Part shown: positions 1-7,498 of the stretch, in pieces
Numbering within the stretch: the first letter of the stretch is position 1
Layout of the letters: every line of letters starts with the position of its first letter
Made by a program: the position numbers and the translations under genes
Notes under the pieces: model-generated
Told to the model about the DNA's origin: nothing
Database searches by the model: none
Seen by the model: only the letters and a program-made list of their open reading frames with translations
DNA from: JAGCJX01 sp045638645
Lineage (GTDB): Bacteria > Bacteroidota > Bacteroidia > Bacteroidales > UBA932
Assembly (NCBI GenBank): GCA_045638645.1
Contig: JAZUBU010000018.1
Location: 52,923 to 116,922, forward strand
Length of the DNA stretch: 64,000 nt
Direction of reading: 5' to 3'

Positions 1-277
1 TACGAGAGTAAGTTGCCACAGCTTTTTGACCGGTGATCAAAGTCAATTCTTGTTGAGCCACTTCGATCAACTTCTTGTCTGCAGTTGCTGAACCGATACC
101 TTGGTTGATGGTGATCTTTTGCAACTTCGGAACTTGCATTACTGACTTGTAAGCAAATTCTTCTTTCAATTTGGCAACGATTTCTTCTTTGTATTTCTTT
201 TGCAAAGAAGGAACGTATCCATTCATATCAACTACGATTTGTTCTTGTGCTTCTTGAGCAGCTGCTTTCTTTGCCAT
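1..277 (-). CDS. rplE: 50S ribosomal protein L5 (partial, C-terminus outside window)
   Basis: Large-subunit protein that binds 5S rRNA in the central protuberance. The visible part reads MAKKAAAQEAQEQIVVDMNG and continues into the L5 core with the VPKLQKITINQGIG segment typical of the family. The N-terminus carries a short Ala/Gln-rich extension before the usual start of L5. The ATG overlaps the TAA stop of rplX by one base (TAATG), so translation is probably coupled. The gene runs off the left edge of the window; about 92 codons are seen. Confidence 0.95.
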   Translation of the reverse strand, partial: MAKKAAAQEAQEQIVVDMNGYVPSLQKKYKEEIVAKLKEEFAYKSVMQVPKLQKITINQGIGSATADKKLIEVAQQELTLITGQKAVATYSR

Positions 278-600
278 TACTTAATCTCCTCTCCTGATTT
301 TTTAGCATAACGAACCAATTTTCCAGCATCGTTCAAACGACGACCGATACGGGTAGGAGCACCGGTTGACGGATCAACAACTTGCAGATTGGAAATGTGG
401 ATACCTGCCTCTTGTTTTACAATACCACCTTGGGGATTCTTGGCGTTGGGTTTGGTATGTTTGCTTACCATGTTAACCCCTTCCACGATAGCGCGGTCTT
501 TCTTTGTAATCACTTCAAGAACTTTACCGGTCTTACCCTTGTCGTTCCCTGCGTTCACAAATACGACGTCGCCTTTCTTAATATGTAATTTCTTATTCAT
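277..600 (-). CDS. rplX: 50S ribosomal protein L24
   Basis: Assembly-initiating large-subunit protein, 107 aa, normal length. It begins MNKKLHIKKGDVVFVNAGND, the KOW motif (KKGDVV...GxDKGKTGKV) that defines L24. It lies between rplN and rplE as in the standard spc operon, with 11 bp to rplN and a 1-bp overlap with rplE. Confidence 0.97.
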   Translation of the reverse strand: MNKKLHIKKGDVVFVNAGNDKGKTGKVLEVITKKDRAIVEGVNMVSKHTKPNAKNPQGGIVKQEAGIHISNLQVVDPSTGAPTRIGRRLNDAGKLVRYAKKSGEEIK

Positions 601-611
601 CTGTGTACTCC

Positions 612-977
612 TTATAATACTTCGGGTGCCAATGAAACAATTTTCATATATTTTTCACGCAACTCTCTGGCAACGGGGCCGAAGATACGAGTTCCGCGAA
701 CTTCGCCTTGGTTGTTCAACAACACGCAGGCATTGTCATCAAAACGGATATATGAACCGTCAGCACGACGGATTTCCTTTTTAGTACGTACGACTACAGC
801 TTTTGAAACGGTACCTTTCTTGGCATCACCGCCAGGAATCGCACTCTTAACGGCAACAACGATTTTGTCACCTACACTAGCATAACGACGACGGGTACCG
901 CCCAAAACGCGAATACAGAGAACCTCTTTAGCCCCGCTGTTGTCTGCCACCATCAAACGTGATTCTTGTTGTATCAT
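612..977 (-). CDS. rplN: 50S ribosomal protein L14
   Basis: Large-subunit protein at the subunit interface, 121 aa. It starts MIQQESRLMVADNSGAKEVL, the diagnostic L14 N-terminus, and ends with the conserved ARELREKxxxKIVSLAPEVL block. Gaps of 3 bp to rpsQ and 11 bp to rplX indicate one transcript. Confidence 0.98.
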   Translation of the reverse strand: MIQQESRLMVADNSGAKEVLCIRVLGGTRRRYASVGDKIVVAVKSAIPGGDAKKGTVSKAVVVRTKKEIRRADGSYIRFDDNACVLLNNQGEVRGTRIFGPVARELREKYMKIVSLAPEVL

Positions 978-980
978 AGC

Positions 981-1235
981 TTATTTCACTTTTTCTACGA
1001 TTTCTACTAATCTCCAGCATTTGGTCTTGCTCAACGGGCGAGTTTCCATAATGCGAACGGTATCTCCTTCATCGCACACGTTGTTTTCATCGTGAGCAAC
1101 AAATTTCGTGGTTTTATTTACGAACTTTCCGTAAATAGGGTGTTTTACTTTTCTTTTAACAGCAACAACGATGGATTTTTCCATTTTGTTACTTACCACG
1201 ATTCCTACTCTTTCCTTACGTAAATTTCTTTCCAT
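981..1235 (-). CDS. rpsQ: 30S ribosomal protein S17
   Basis: Primary 16S rRNA-binding protein, 84 aa. It contains the family block RVGIVVSNKMEKSIVVAV and the HPIYGKF segment. It lies 5 bp downstream of rpmC and 3 bp upstream of rplN, the normal S10-operon order. Confidence 0.97.
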   Translation of the reverse strand: MERNLRKERVGIVVSNKMEKSIVVAVKRKVKHPIYGKFVNKTTKFVAHDENNVCDEGDTVRIMETRPLSKTKCWRLVEIVEKVK

Positions 1236-1240
1236 GAACT

Positions 1241-1441
1241 TTATTTTTGTTCGGATTTTTCAACTTCAGCTAAAATAGTAAGCATACGGGCAATGTCTTT
1301 CTTTGCCTTTCTGATTTTGGAAGAATCTTCCAGCGGAGATATAGCGTGGTTCAGTCTCATTTGATCCAAGTTAGCCTGTTCAGTCACGATGCGGTCACGC
1401 AAATCCTTTACAGACATCTCGCGAATTTCACTACTCTTCAT
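1241..1441 (-). CDS. rpmC: 50S ribosomal protein L29
   Basis: Small helical protein next to the peptide exit tunnel, 66 aa. It begins MKSSEIREMSVKDLRDRI and ends with the RxxKKDIARMLTIL helix typical of L29. It follows rplP after 21 bp and precedes rpsQ by 5 bp. Confidence 0.96.
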   Translation of the reverse strand: MKSSEIREMSVKDLRDRIVTEQANLDQMRLNHAISPLEDSSKIRKAKKDIARMLTILAEVEKSEQK

Positions 1442-1462
1442 AATTACACTCTCCTCCTTTAA

Positions 1463-1885
1463 TTAGTTTTCAACATAATCTCTACGAACCACAAATTTGG
1501 TGGTCACGGGCAACTTTTGCGCACCCAAGCGGAGAGCTTCTCTTGCAACTTCCATCGGAACGCCTTCTGCTTCGATCAACATACGGCCCGGAGTAATGGG
1601 AGCCACGAATCCTTCGGGAGCACCCTTACCTTTACCCATACGCACTTCAGCAGGTTTCTTAGTAAACGGTTTGTCAGGGAATACACGAATCCAGATTTTA
1701 CCTTCACGTTTCATGTAACGTACTACCGCCTGACGTGCAGCTTCGATTTGTTGACCGGTCAACCAGCAGGGTTCCAAAGTTTTGATTCCGAAAGAACCAA
1801 AAGCCAATTGACTTCCTCTGTGAGCATTGCCTTTCATCCGGCCTTTTTGCTGCCTTCTAAACTTAGTTTTCTTCGGTTGTAACAT
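1463..1885 (-). CDS. rplP: 50S ribosomal protein L16
   Basis: Large-subunit protein near the A-site tRNA elbow, 140 aa, full length. It starts MLQPKKTKFRRQQKGRMKGN and carries the conserved IWIRVFPDKPFTKKPAEVRM block. In most bacteria rpsC lies immediately upstream; here there is a non-coding stretch with a promoter and then a divergent DUF4294 gene, so rplP is the first gene of this transcription unit. No partial rpsC is seen. Confidence 0.97.
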   Translation of the reverse strand: MLQPKKTKFRRQQKGRMKGNAHRGSQLAFGSFGIKTLEPCWLTGQQIEAARQAVVRYMKREGKIWIRVFPDKPFTKKPAEVRMGKGKGAPEGFVAPITPGRMLIEAEGVPMEVAREALRLGAQKLPVTTKFVVRRDYVEN

Positions 1886-1973
1886 TGTTCTATAAGTTTT
1901 AACTTAACAATTTTTCCGTTTAACGCCTTGACTATCATTACGATAGCAGACTTTTCCACATAATATTGGGATG

Positions 1974-2004
1974 CAAATATAGACAAAAAATCTGACGTGA
2001 CAAC
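1974..2004 (-). promoter_or_regulatory. Bacteroidota-type promoter for the rplP-rplE ribosomal operon
   Basis: On the minus strand a perfect -7 box TATATTTG (1974-1981) is preceded after a 19-bp spacer by GTTG (2001-2004) as -33 element. Transcription would start near 1967, giving a leader of about 80 nt before rplP. No clear hairpin is seen in the leader. Confidence 0.7.
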
Positions 2005-2120
2005 TTTTTTTTGAACTTTTTTCAAATTATTTTCGACACGAAAAGTGAACGGCCAAGATTTCAATTTTCAAACACTTACGCAAGTTGATGAAAAATAATT
2101 TGACTCAGTTTTGACACGTG

Positions 2121-2152
2121 TTTGTACAGCCCAAGTAAAGTTTTTATTTTTG
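2121..2152 (+). promoter_or_regulatory. Promoter for the DUF4294 gene
   Basis: A perfect -33 TTTG (2121-2124), 20-bp spacer and perfect -7 box TATTTTTG (2145-2152) lie directly before the ATG at 2162. The predicted start of transcription is only a few bases before the start codon, so the mRNA should be nearly leaderless. Confidence 0.75.
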
Positions 2153-2161
2153 CCTCCGGTT

Positions 2162-3010
2162 ATGAAAAAAAGTACAACACGATACCTCTTACTACTGGGC
2201 CTGCTGATCACCCTGTGCAGCGGAACCGAATCGTTTGCCCACTCCCCCGTACACAACATCCTGTCCCCAAACCCTGGGGTAGCAACACAGGATACAATAC
2301 AGAACCAGGCAAAGGAACTGAAAGAGAGCAAACGCAAACGAAGAAAAGCCAAAGAAAAATCCTCAACAAGCAAAAAGGAAACAGAAGAAAAATTTACCCC
2401 AGAGAAGCTGATGCGCTTCTTTGTTGAGAACAACGATACGGTGTATGTCAGCGATCTGCCGCCTGCCTATGTATTTGATTTTCCAAGCAAAGGAAAGGAC
2501 GGCCGCAAATGGAGGGAATTCTACCGGACGGTCCACAACTTTGCCAAAACCTATCCCTACGCCCTGGTGGCAAAAGCCCGGCTGGACAGCGCCGAGACTT
2601 ACCTGGCCACCCACGAACTCTCCGGACGGGAGCGGGAAAAGTACCTGAGCAACCTGCAGAATGAACTCTTCAAAGAATTCGAAGAGCCCCTCCGCAAACT
2701 CACCTTTTCGCAAGGAAGGATGCTACTTCGCCTCATCGACCGGGAAATCGGCATCACCTCCTACTACATCATCCGGGAGTACCGGGGACGCGCAGCTGCC
2801 GGTTTCTGGCAAGGCATCGGATCCCTGTTTGGAGCCGACCTGAAAAAACCCTACGACCGCCTCGGACAGGACAAGGAGCTGGAAGAACTGGTTGAACTGT
2901 ACAACCTTGGGCAATTTGATTACCTCTATTACACCATTTTCGGACGCTACCCTCCCATGCTTCCGGTACGTTACCACGACATTGTCACTCGCTATAATCA
3001 AATAAATTAG
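2162..3010 (+). CDS. DUF4294 domain-containing protein with signal peptide
   Basis: Exported protein of unknown function, 282 aa from the ATG at 2162; an upstream ATG at 2111 would lie before the -33 box and is rejected. Residues 1-25 form a signal peptide (MKKSTTRYLLLLGLLITLCS). Residues 50-85 are a Lys/Glu-rich linker. The C-terminal half holds the DUF4294 core, recognisable from the order of its landmarks: PPAYVFDFPSKGKDGRKWRE, then VHNFAKTYPYALVAK, then RMLLRLIDREIGITSYYII. The family is common in Bacteroidota and its biochemical role is not known to me. The M49-like gene follows after 61 bp and may be co-transcribed. Confidence 0.85.
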   Translation: MKKSTTRYLLLLGLLITLCSGTESFAHSPVHNILSPNPGVATQDTIQNQAKELKESKRKRRKAKEKSSTSKKETEEKFTPEKLMRFFVENNDTVYVSDLPPAYVFDFPSKGKDGRKWREFYRTVHNFAKTYPYALVAKARLDSAETYLATHELSGREREKYLSNLQNELFKEFEEPLRKLTFSQGRMLLRLIDREIGITSYYIIREYRGRAAAGFWQGIGSLFGADLKKPYDRLGQDKELEELVELYNLGQFDYLYYTIFGRYPPMLPVRYHDIVTRYNQIN

Positions 3011-3071
3011 TATCTTCGCCCGATTTTTTGAAAATACTCCAAAAAATAACAACAATACAAAAACATTCATC

Positions 3072-4703
3072 ATGAACAAAACATTCAAAACCCTCGCCAT
3101 CGCCGCATTGGGTTCCACCACCCTCCTGGGTTCCGTTGCCTGTGGTCACCAAGACTGCGCCATGCAAGCCAAAGTGGACGAATATGCTCCGGTTGAGTTG
3201 AAATCAGACCTGGTCAACAACCTGACCGAAAACGAAAAACAAATTGTAAAAATCTTCTTTGAAATCGGTCAGATCGCCGACAACCTTTTCTGGAAACAAA
3301 CGTTCGGAGACAAAGCTGCTTTGGAAGCGATCCAAGATGAGCACGCCCGCGAATTTGCCATGATCCAATACGGTGCATGGGACCGTTTGGACAACAACAA
3401 ACCTTTCTTGCCGGGTTACGGTGAAAAACCGGCCACTTGCCACTACTACCCGCAAGACATCACCTTGGAAGAATTCGAAGCGTTCAACGACCCGAACAAA
3501 TCCTCCTGGTACACCGTGATTCGTCGCAACGAAGATGGTTCTTTGAAATCCGTATGGTACCACGAAGAATACGCAGAGGAAGTTAACCGCATGTGCGAAC
3601 TCTTGCAACAAGCGGCCGACTTGGCAGAAGATGCAGGTTTGAAAAAATATTTGCTCGAACGCATCCAAGCATTCCGCACCGACGACTACCTCGCCAGCGA
3701 CCTGGCTTGGATGGATATGAAAGAAAGCCGCCTCGACTTCGTGATTGGCCCCATCGAAAGCTACGATGACAAATTCCAAGAAACCAAAACTTCTTACGAA
3801 TCCTTCATCCTCCTCAAAGACGAAGCTCGCAGCAAAGACCTGGCTAAATTCGTAGCCTTGCTCCCCGCTTTGCAAAAAGAATTGCCCTGCCAAGCCCAAT
3901 ACAAAACTTTCGTACCCGGTACTTCTTCCGATTTGAACGTGTACGACGCAGTATTCTATGCAGGTGACTGCAACTCTGGCAGCAAAACCATCGCCATCAA
4001 CTTGCCCAACGACGAACGCGTACACGCATTGAAAGGTACCCGCCGTCTCCAATTGCGCAACTCGATGAAAGCCAAATTCGACAAAATCCTGATGCCCATC
4101 GGACAAATGGTGATGGATCCTTCACAAGTGGGTTTCTTGAACTTCGATGCCTTCTTCTGGAATGTAACCTTCCACGAAGTAGCTCACGGTTTGGGTATCA
4201 AACAAACCATCAACGGCAAAGGCACTGTTGACGCAGCCATGGGTACTGAAAAAACTTCTTGGGAAGAAGCCAAGGCTGACATCCTCGGTTTGTTCATGGT
4301 ATGCAAACTCATTGAAATGGGAGAAATCACCAACATCACCGAAGAAGAAGCCATCTCAACCTACATCGCAGGCATCCTCCGTTCTGTACGTTTCGGAGCT
4401 GCTTCCTCACACGGTAAAGCAAACATGATGTGCTTCAACTACATGGAACAACAAGGCGCATTCAGCCGCAATGCAGAAGGCAAGTTCGTCATCGACTTCC
4501 CGAAAGCAAAAGCTGCCATGAACTCTTGGGCCGACTTGATCCTGACCGTACAAGGTGACGGCAACTATGAATTTGCAACCGAATTCCGTAGCAAGAACGG
4601 TGGTATTACCCCTGCATTGCAAGCCGACCTCGACAAGATCAACAACGCAGGTATTCCGAAAGATATCCGCTTCCGTCAAGGAGCCTCTGTGCTTTTTGAA
4701 TAA
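3072..4703 (+). CDS. M49-like (dipeptidyl-peptidase III family) zinc peptidase lipoprotein
   Basis: Probable zinc-dependent peptidase anchored to a membrane, 543 aa. An SPII signal ends at SVAC (Cys24). The zinc site is HEVAH (His368, Glu369, His372), followed 26 residues later by EEAKAD (Glu398/Glu399), the third-ligand motif of family M49. Classical DPP III uses HEXXGH with an extra residue, whereas this protein has plain HEXXH, so it belongs to a divergent branch sometimes annotated as Zn-dependent hydrolase. Length is shorter than the roughly 675 aa of Bacteroides DPP III. Its GC3 and Lys/Asn codon use differ from the more GC-rich flanking genes, as expected for high expression. A strong terminator follows. 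Confidence 0.8.
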   Translation: MNKTFKTLAIAALGSTTLLGSVACGHQDCAMQAKVDEYAPVELKSDLVNNLTENEKQIVKIFFEIGQIADNLFWKQTFGDKAALEAIQDEHAREFAMIQYGAWDRLDNNKPFLPGYGEKPATCHYYPQDITLEEFEAFNDPNKSSWYTVIRRNEDGSLKSVWYHEEYAEEVNRMCELLQQAADLAEDAGLKKYLLERIQAFRTDDYLASDLAWMDMKESRLDFVIGPIESYDDKFQETKTSYESFILLKDEARSKDLAKFVALLPALQKELPCQAQYKTFVPGTSSDLNVYDAVFYAGDCNSGSKTIAINLPNDERVHALKGTRRLQLRNSMKAKFDKILMPIGQMVMDPSQVGFLNFDAFFWNVTFHEVAHGLGIKQTINGKGTVDAAMGTEKTSWEEAKADILGLFMVCKLIEMGEITNITEEEAISTYIAGILRSVRFGAASSHGKANMMCFNYMEQQGAFSRNAEGKFVIDFPKAKAAMNSWADLILTVQGDGNYEFATEFRSKNGGITPALQADLDKINNAGIPKDIRFRQGASVLFE

Positions 4704-4728
4704 TCGCTTCTTGAAATTCCGCATAAGA

Positions 4729-4759
4729 AAAGAGGGTGACGACGTCATCCTCTTTTTTT
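4729..4759 (+). terminator. Rho-independent terminator of the M49-like gene
   Basis: AAAGAGG (4729-4735) pairs with CCTCTTT (4749-4755); the inner GTGAC/GTCAT continues the stem (one G-T wobble) round a 3-nt loop. A run of T residues follows (4753-4759). Confidence 0.85.
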
Positions 4760-4824
4760 ATACCTACTTGCCCAACGGCCGCAAATCCCAATCGGTCCGG
4801 AAAGCACCCGGCCGCAGAACCCGG

Positions 4825-6189
4825 CTACAACCCAGCCAAAAACCGAAGGATGGTGTCCACCACCTCGGGAGCGAGGGTTTCTTCAATTTGCGCATATTCC
4901 TGCGGAACTCCTGTCTGACAATGCTGACCCAGGTGATTCAACCCTTCGAGGGGAACAATCTGCACCTGCTGATTACCTCCCTCTTTCAAAGCCGCCTCAA
5001 TTGCCGGCAGATTCAGATCCCAAAGAACCTGTACATCCTTCGTTCCATTGAATGCCAACACAGGAACCCGAACCTTACGCAAGGCCTCCTGCGGAGAATA
5101 ACGGATAAAGGCATACATCCACGGATTGAGCAACTGCTGCACAAGGGCAGGGTCCCCCAGCATTGACAACACCTGTTGATGCAAAGCCTCGTCGTTCTCC
5201 CGGGACTCCAAAACAAGATCATACATCGAAGCATTCACTCGCAGGATTTGTTCGACCTGATGATCGGGCATACCCGACAGCGTACAGATGCGTCGCTGCT
5301 GACTCAACAGAATCTCTTTTCCGCTGATCCCCGGACCCGCAAACGAAATGACAAAATCACAAGCCGCATCTTCTTTTACCGCACCGGATGCCACCAAAAA
5401 AGCAATGGCAGCCCCTTCACTGTGTCCCAGAATTCCAACACGACCGATTTCCGGCAGCGTATTCAAATAATCCAAGGCCGCTTGGGCATCGGATGCAAAA
5501 TCTTGTGTGGTTGCGGTTTCATGCACCCCGCCACTGGCACCCACACCCCGGTCGTCGTACCGAAGTACGGCAAAGCCGGAACGGGTAAGGGCATCGGCCA
5601 ATACCCAAAATGGCTTATGACCCAAGAGTTCCTCATCCCGGTTCTGGGCACCACTGCCAGACACCAGCACCACTGCATCAATCGGTTTAGGCCCATTTGC
5701 TCCAACCGCTGTTGTGGACGGAAGGGTCAATGTACCCGCCAACGAGTGGCCGGCATACCCGTTTTCAAAGACCACCTCCCGGACTTCGTAAGGAAAGGGT
5801 CCTTTCGGCTCCTGAGGTCGCTTCGGCCTCGGAATTTCGCCCCGTACCAACGTCACCGGAAACTCCATACCGTACTGGGACAACTTGCCGGCGACCGACC
5901 CCATCAAAAGCATTCCGCTGTATTTCATCTGCAAAGCATCCAGCTCCAGGGACAGATTGACCCCATCAAAAGCAATCCGATCCACAGGAATCCCATGGGC
6001 TCCTTGCGCCGGAACCGAAAGGTCTGCCGCCAAGGTGCCATCCCTATCGGTGAGCGTAAAATAAATATCCAATGGGCCCGTCCCCGCATCCACCGTCCCC
6101 TTCCAGGTACCCTGAATGAAAGACGCATTCTGACTCCAGGCCAAAGAGGCCAAGCCCAACAAGCACACGATCAAAAACGTTCTTCTCAT
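4825..6189 (-). CDS. Secreted alpha/beta-hydrolase with N-terminal beta domain
   Basis: Probable periplasmic serine esterase or acyl hydrolase, 454 aa. Signal peptide MRRTFLIVCLLGLASLAWSQ. Residues 25-120 form a beta-rich domain of the type in which each strand carries small-molecule contacts (GTWKGTVDAGTGPLDIYFTL...). The hydrolase domain (about 140-454) has the oxyanion segment VVLVSGSGAQNRDE, the nucleophile elbow GHSEGA, an acid in FNGTKDVQV and a C-terminal His in GLNHLGQH, so the triad is complete. Its ATG overlaps the TGA of the upstream ribbon-helix-helix gene (ATGA), so the two are translationally coupled. Substrate unknown. Confidence 0.85.
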   Translation of the reverse strand: MRRTFLIVCLLGLASLAWSQNASFIQGTWKGTVDAGTGPLDIYFTLTDRDGTLAADLSVPAQGAHGIPVDRIAFDGVNLSLELDALQMKYSGMLLMGSVAGKLSQYGMEFPVTLVRGEIPRPKRPQEPKGPFPYEVREVVFENGYAGHSLAGTLTLPSTTAVGANGPKPIDAVVLVSGSGAQNRDEELLGHKPFWVLADALTRSGFAVLRYDDRGVGASGGVHETATTQDFASDAQAALDYLNTLPEIGRVGILGHSEGAAIAFLVASGAVKEDAACDFVISFAGPGISGKEILLSQQRRICTLSGMPDHQVEQILRVNASMYDLVLESRENDEALHQQVLSMLGDPALVQQLLNPWMYAFIRYSPQEALRKVRVPVLAFNGTKDVQVLWDLNLPAIEAALKEGGNQQVQIVPLEGLNHLGQHCQTGVPQEYAQIEETLAPEVVDTILRFLAGL

Positions 6190-6365
6190 AATTCCTCCGT
6201 TTTCTTTTTGGGCGAGCGTCCGTGCTTACGCAAGGACTCCGCTATGATCCATTGCAACTGACCGTTGACGCTGCGGAATTCATCCGCAGCCCAACGTTCC
6301 AGCTGATCCATCATGTCCGGATCCACCCGCAAGACAAAACTCTTTAATTTTTCTTTGCCCGCCAT
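6186..6365 (-). CDS. Small Arc/CopG-type ribbon-helix-helix protein
   Basis: 59-aa DNA-binding-type protein starting MAGKEKLKSFVLRVDPDMMD. The short beta strand (KSFVLRV) followed by two helices (DPDMMDQLERWAADEF, SVNGQLQWIIAESLRKHG) and a basic tail RSPKKK fits the Arc/CopG/MetJ fold. It sits 12 bp after the SPFH gene and overlaps the hydrolase start, so all three form one operon. A 7-bp inverted repeat just upstream of the operon (7356-7374) is a possible binding site. It could be an autoregulator or an SPFH-associated factor; no toxin partner is next to it. Confidence 0.75.
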   Translation of the reverse strand: MAGKEKLKSFVLRVDPDMMDQLERWAADEFRSVNGQLQWIIAESLRKHGRSPKKKTEEL

Positions 6366-6377
6366 TTCGCTTTTCTT

Positions 6378-7331
6378 CTAATTATACAACGTTCCTGTAT
6401 TTACCACAGGCTGCGCTGCCTCATCCGCACAAAGAACCACCAGCAAGTTGCTTACCATTGCAGCACGGCGTTCGTTGTCCAACTCCACAATTTCTTCTTC
6501 ACCCAACTTGTCCAAAGCCATTTTGACCATCGAAACTGCACCTTCCACGATCTTCTCACGAGCCGAGATGACAGCAGACGCTTGTTGGCGACGCAACATC
6601 ACAGCAGCAATTTCCGGAGCATAGGCCAAATAATTGATCCGAGCTTCCACAGCCACAATACCGGCCATTGCCAAACGTTCATTCAACGTTCTTTCCAGGA
6701 TTTCATTGATTTCATCGCCACCCGAACGCAAAGTAACCTCTTCAACATTGCCCTCATTGTTGTCATAGTTGTAATGGGAAACCACTTGACGCAAGGCTGC
6801 ATCACTTTGAATCTTGACAAAATTCTCAAAGGCCTGCATCACCCGAGAAACAGCCGACTCAATCGTCACCTCGTTTTTACCCGGCAAAGAAGCTCCTTTG
6901 GCCATGGTTTGCGAGTCAATTTCAAACATAGCTTTATAGGTATCCTGCAGTTTCCACACCAGCACCAGACCAACCATGACCGGATTTCCGACCTTGTCAT
7001 TTACCTTGATCGGCGGCACATCCAGATTCCGGGCACGCATGGACAAACGTTTTTTTACATAGAACGGATTCACCCAGTAAAAACCGGTCTCGCTGAACGT
7101 TCCACGGTACTTGCCAAAGAAAACCATGACGCGTGCCTCGTTCGGCTCCAGGGTCATGAAGCCCAAAAGAGCAATCATCCATGCAACGCCCAAGACGATC
7201 AGGGCCGGGACAAACACATACTCCGGCGTAAAGAATCCCAACGCAACACAAAGCGCAGGTATGGGAATCAACAATACAAACAACATCAGAAAACCGCTTG
7301 TACGGAAACCTTTGAATTCAACTTCTTTCAT
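6378..7331 (-). CDS. SPFH/band 7 domain membrane protein
   Basis: 317-aa member of the stomatin/prohibitin/flotillin/HflK family, scaffold proteins of membrane microdomains. Two hydrophobic segments near the N-terminus (about residues 12-34 and 38-60) are followed by the SPFH domain (ANEARVMVFFGKYRGTFSET...), then a helical region with ERTLNERLAMAGIVAVEARI and an RRQQASAVISAREKIVEGAV coiled coil. It is the first gene of the operon with the ribbon-helix-helix protein and the hydrolase. The pairing of SPFH with a small Arc-like protein recurs in Bacteroidales as far as I recall; the function of the pair is not established. Confidence 0.9.
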   Translation of the reverse strand: MKEVEFKGFRTSGFLMLFVLLIPIPALCVALGFFTPEYVFVPALIVLGVAWMIALLGFMTLEPNEARVMVFFGKYRGTFSETGFYWVNPFYVKKRLSMRARNLDVPPIKVNDKVGNPVMVGLVLVWKLQDTYKAMFEIDSQTMAKGASLPGKNEVTIESAVSRVMQAFENFVKIQSDAALRQVVSHYNYDNNEGNVEEVTLRSGGDEINEILERTLNERLAMAGIVAVEARINYLAYAPEIAAVMLRRQQASAVISAREKIVEGAVSMVKMALDKLGEEEIVELDNERRAAMVSNLLVVLCADEAAQPVVNTGTLYN

Positions 7332-7355
7332 AACGACTCTTTTTATAAGTTAATT

Positions 7356-7374
7356 TGATATCATTTCGATATCA
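7356..7374. promoter_or_regulatory. Inverted repeat upstream of SPFH operon, candidate operator
   Basis: A perfect 7-bp inverted repeat, TGATATC - 5 nt - GATATCA, lies 25 bp before the SPFH start codon, where the promoter or early leader should be. Its size and symmetry suit a dimer-of-dimers ribbon-helix-helix protein such as the one encoded in the same operon. Binding is inferred only from position. Confidence 0.4.
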
Positions 7375-7430
7375 CAAATATCCCATAAAATACTCGGACT
7401 TCCAAATAAATGTTCACTATTGTTAAATTA

Positions 7431-7462
7431 TTTTGTTTTTGATAAAATTACATTTACTTTTA
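7431..7462 (+). promoter_or_regulatory. Promoter of the diaminopimelate operon
   Basis: -33 TTTTG (7431-7435), 19-bp spacer, then TACTTTTA (7455-7462), which matches TAnnTTTG except for the last base. The leader before the ATG at 7499 would be about 30 nt. The intergenic space is shared with the divergent SPFH operon. Confidence 0.6.
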
Positions 7463-7498
7463 CGATTCATTTATTTACGATTTATAAATTTAAGCAAT

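Noticed and set aside
5176..6261. 361-codon plus-strand frame opposite the alpha/beta-hydrolase
   Set aside because: Antisense shadow; the opposite strand has a complete hydrolase with signal peptide and triad.
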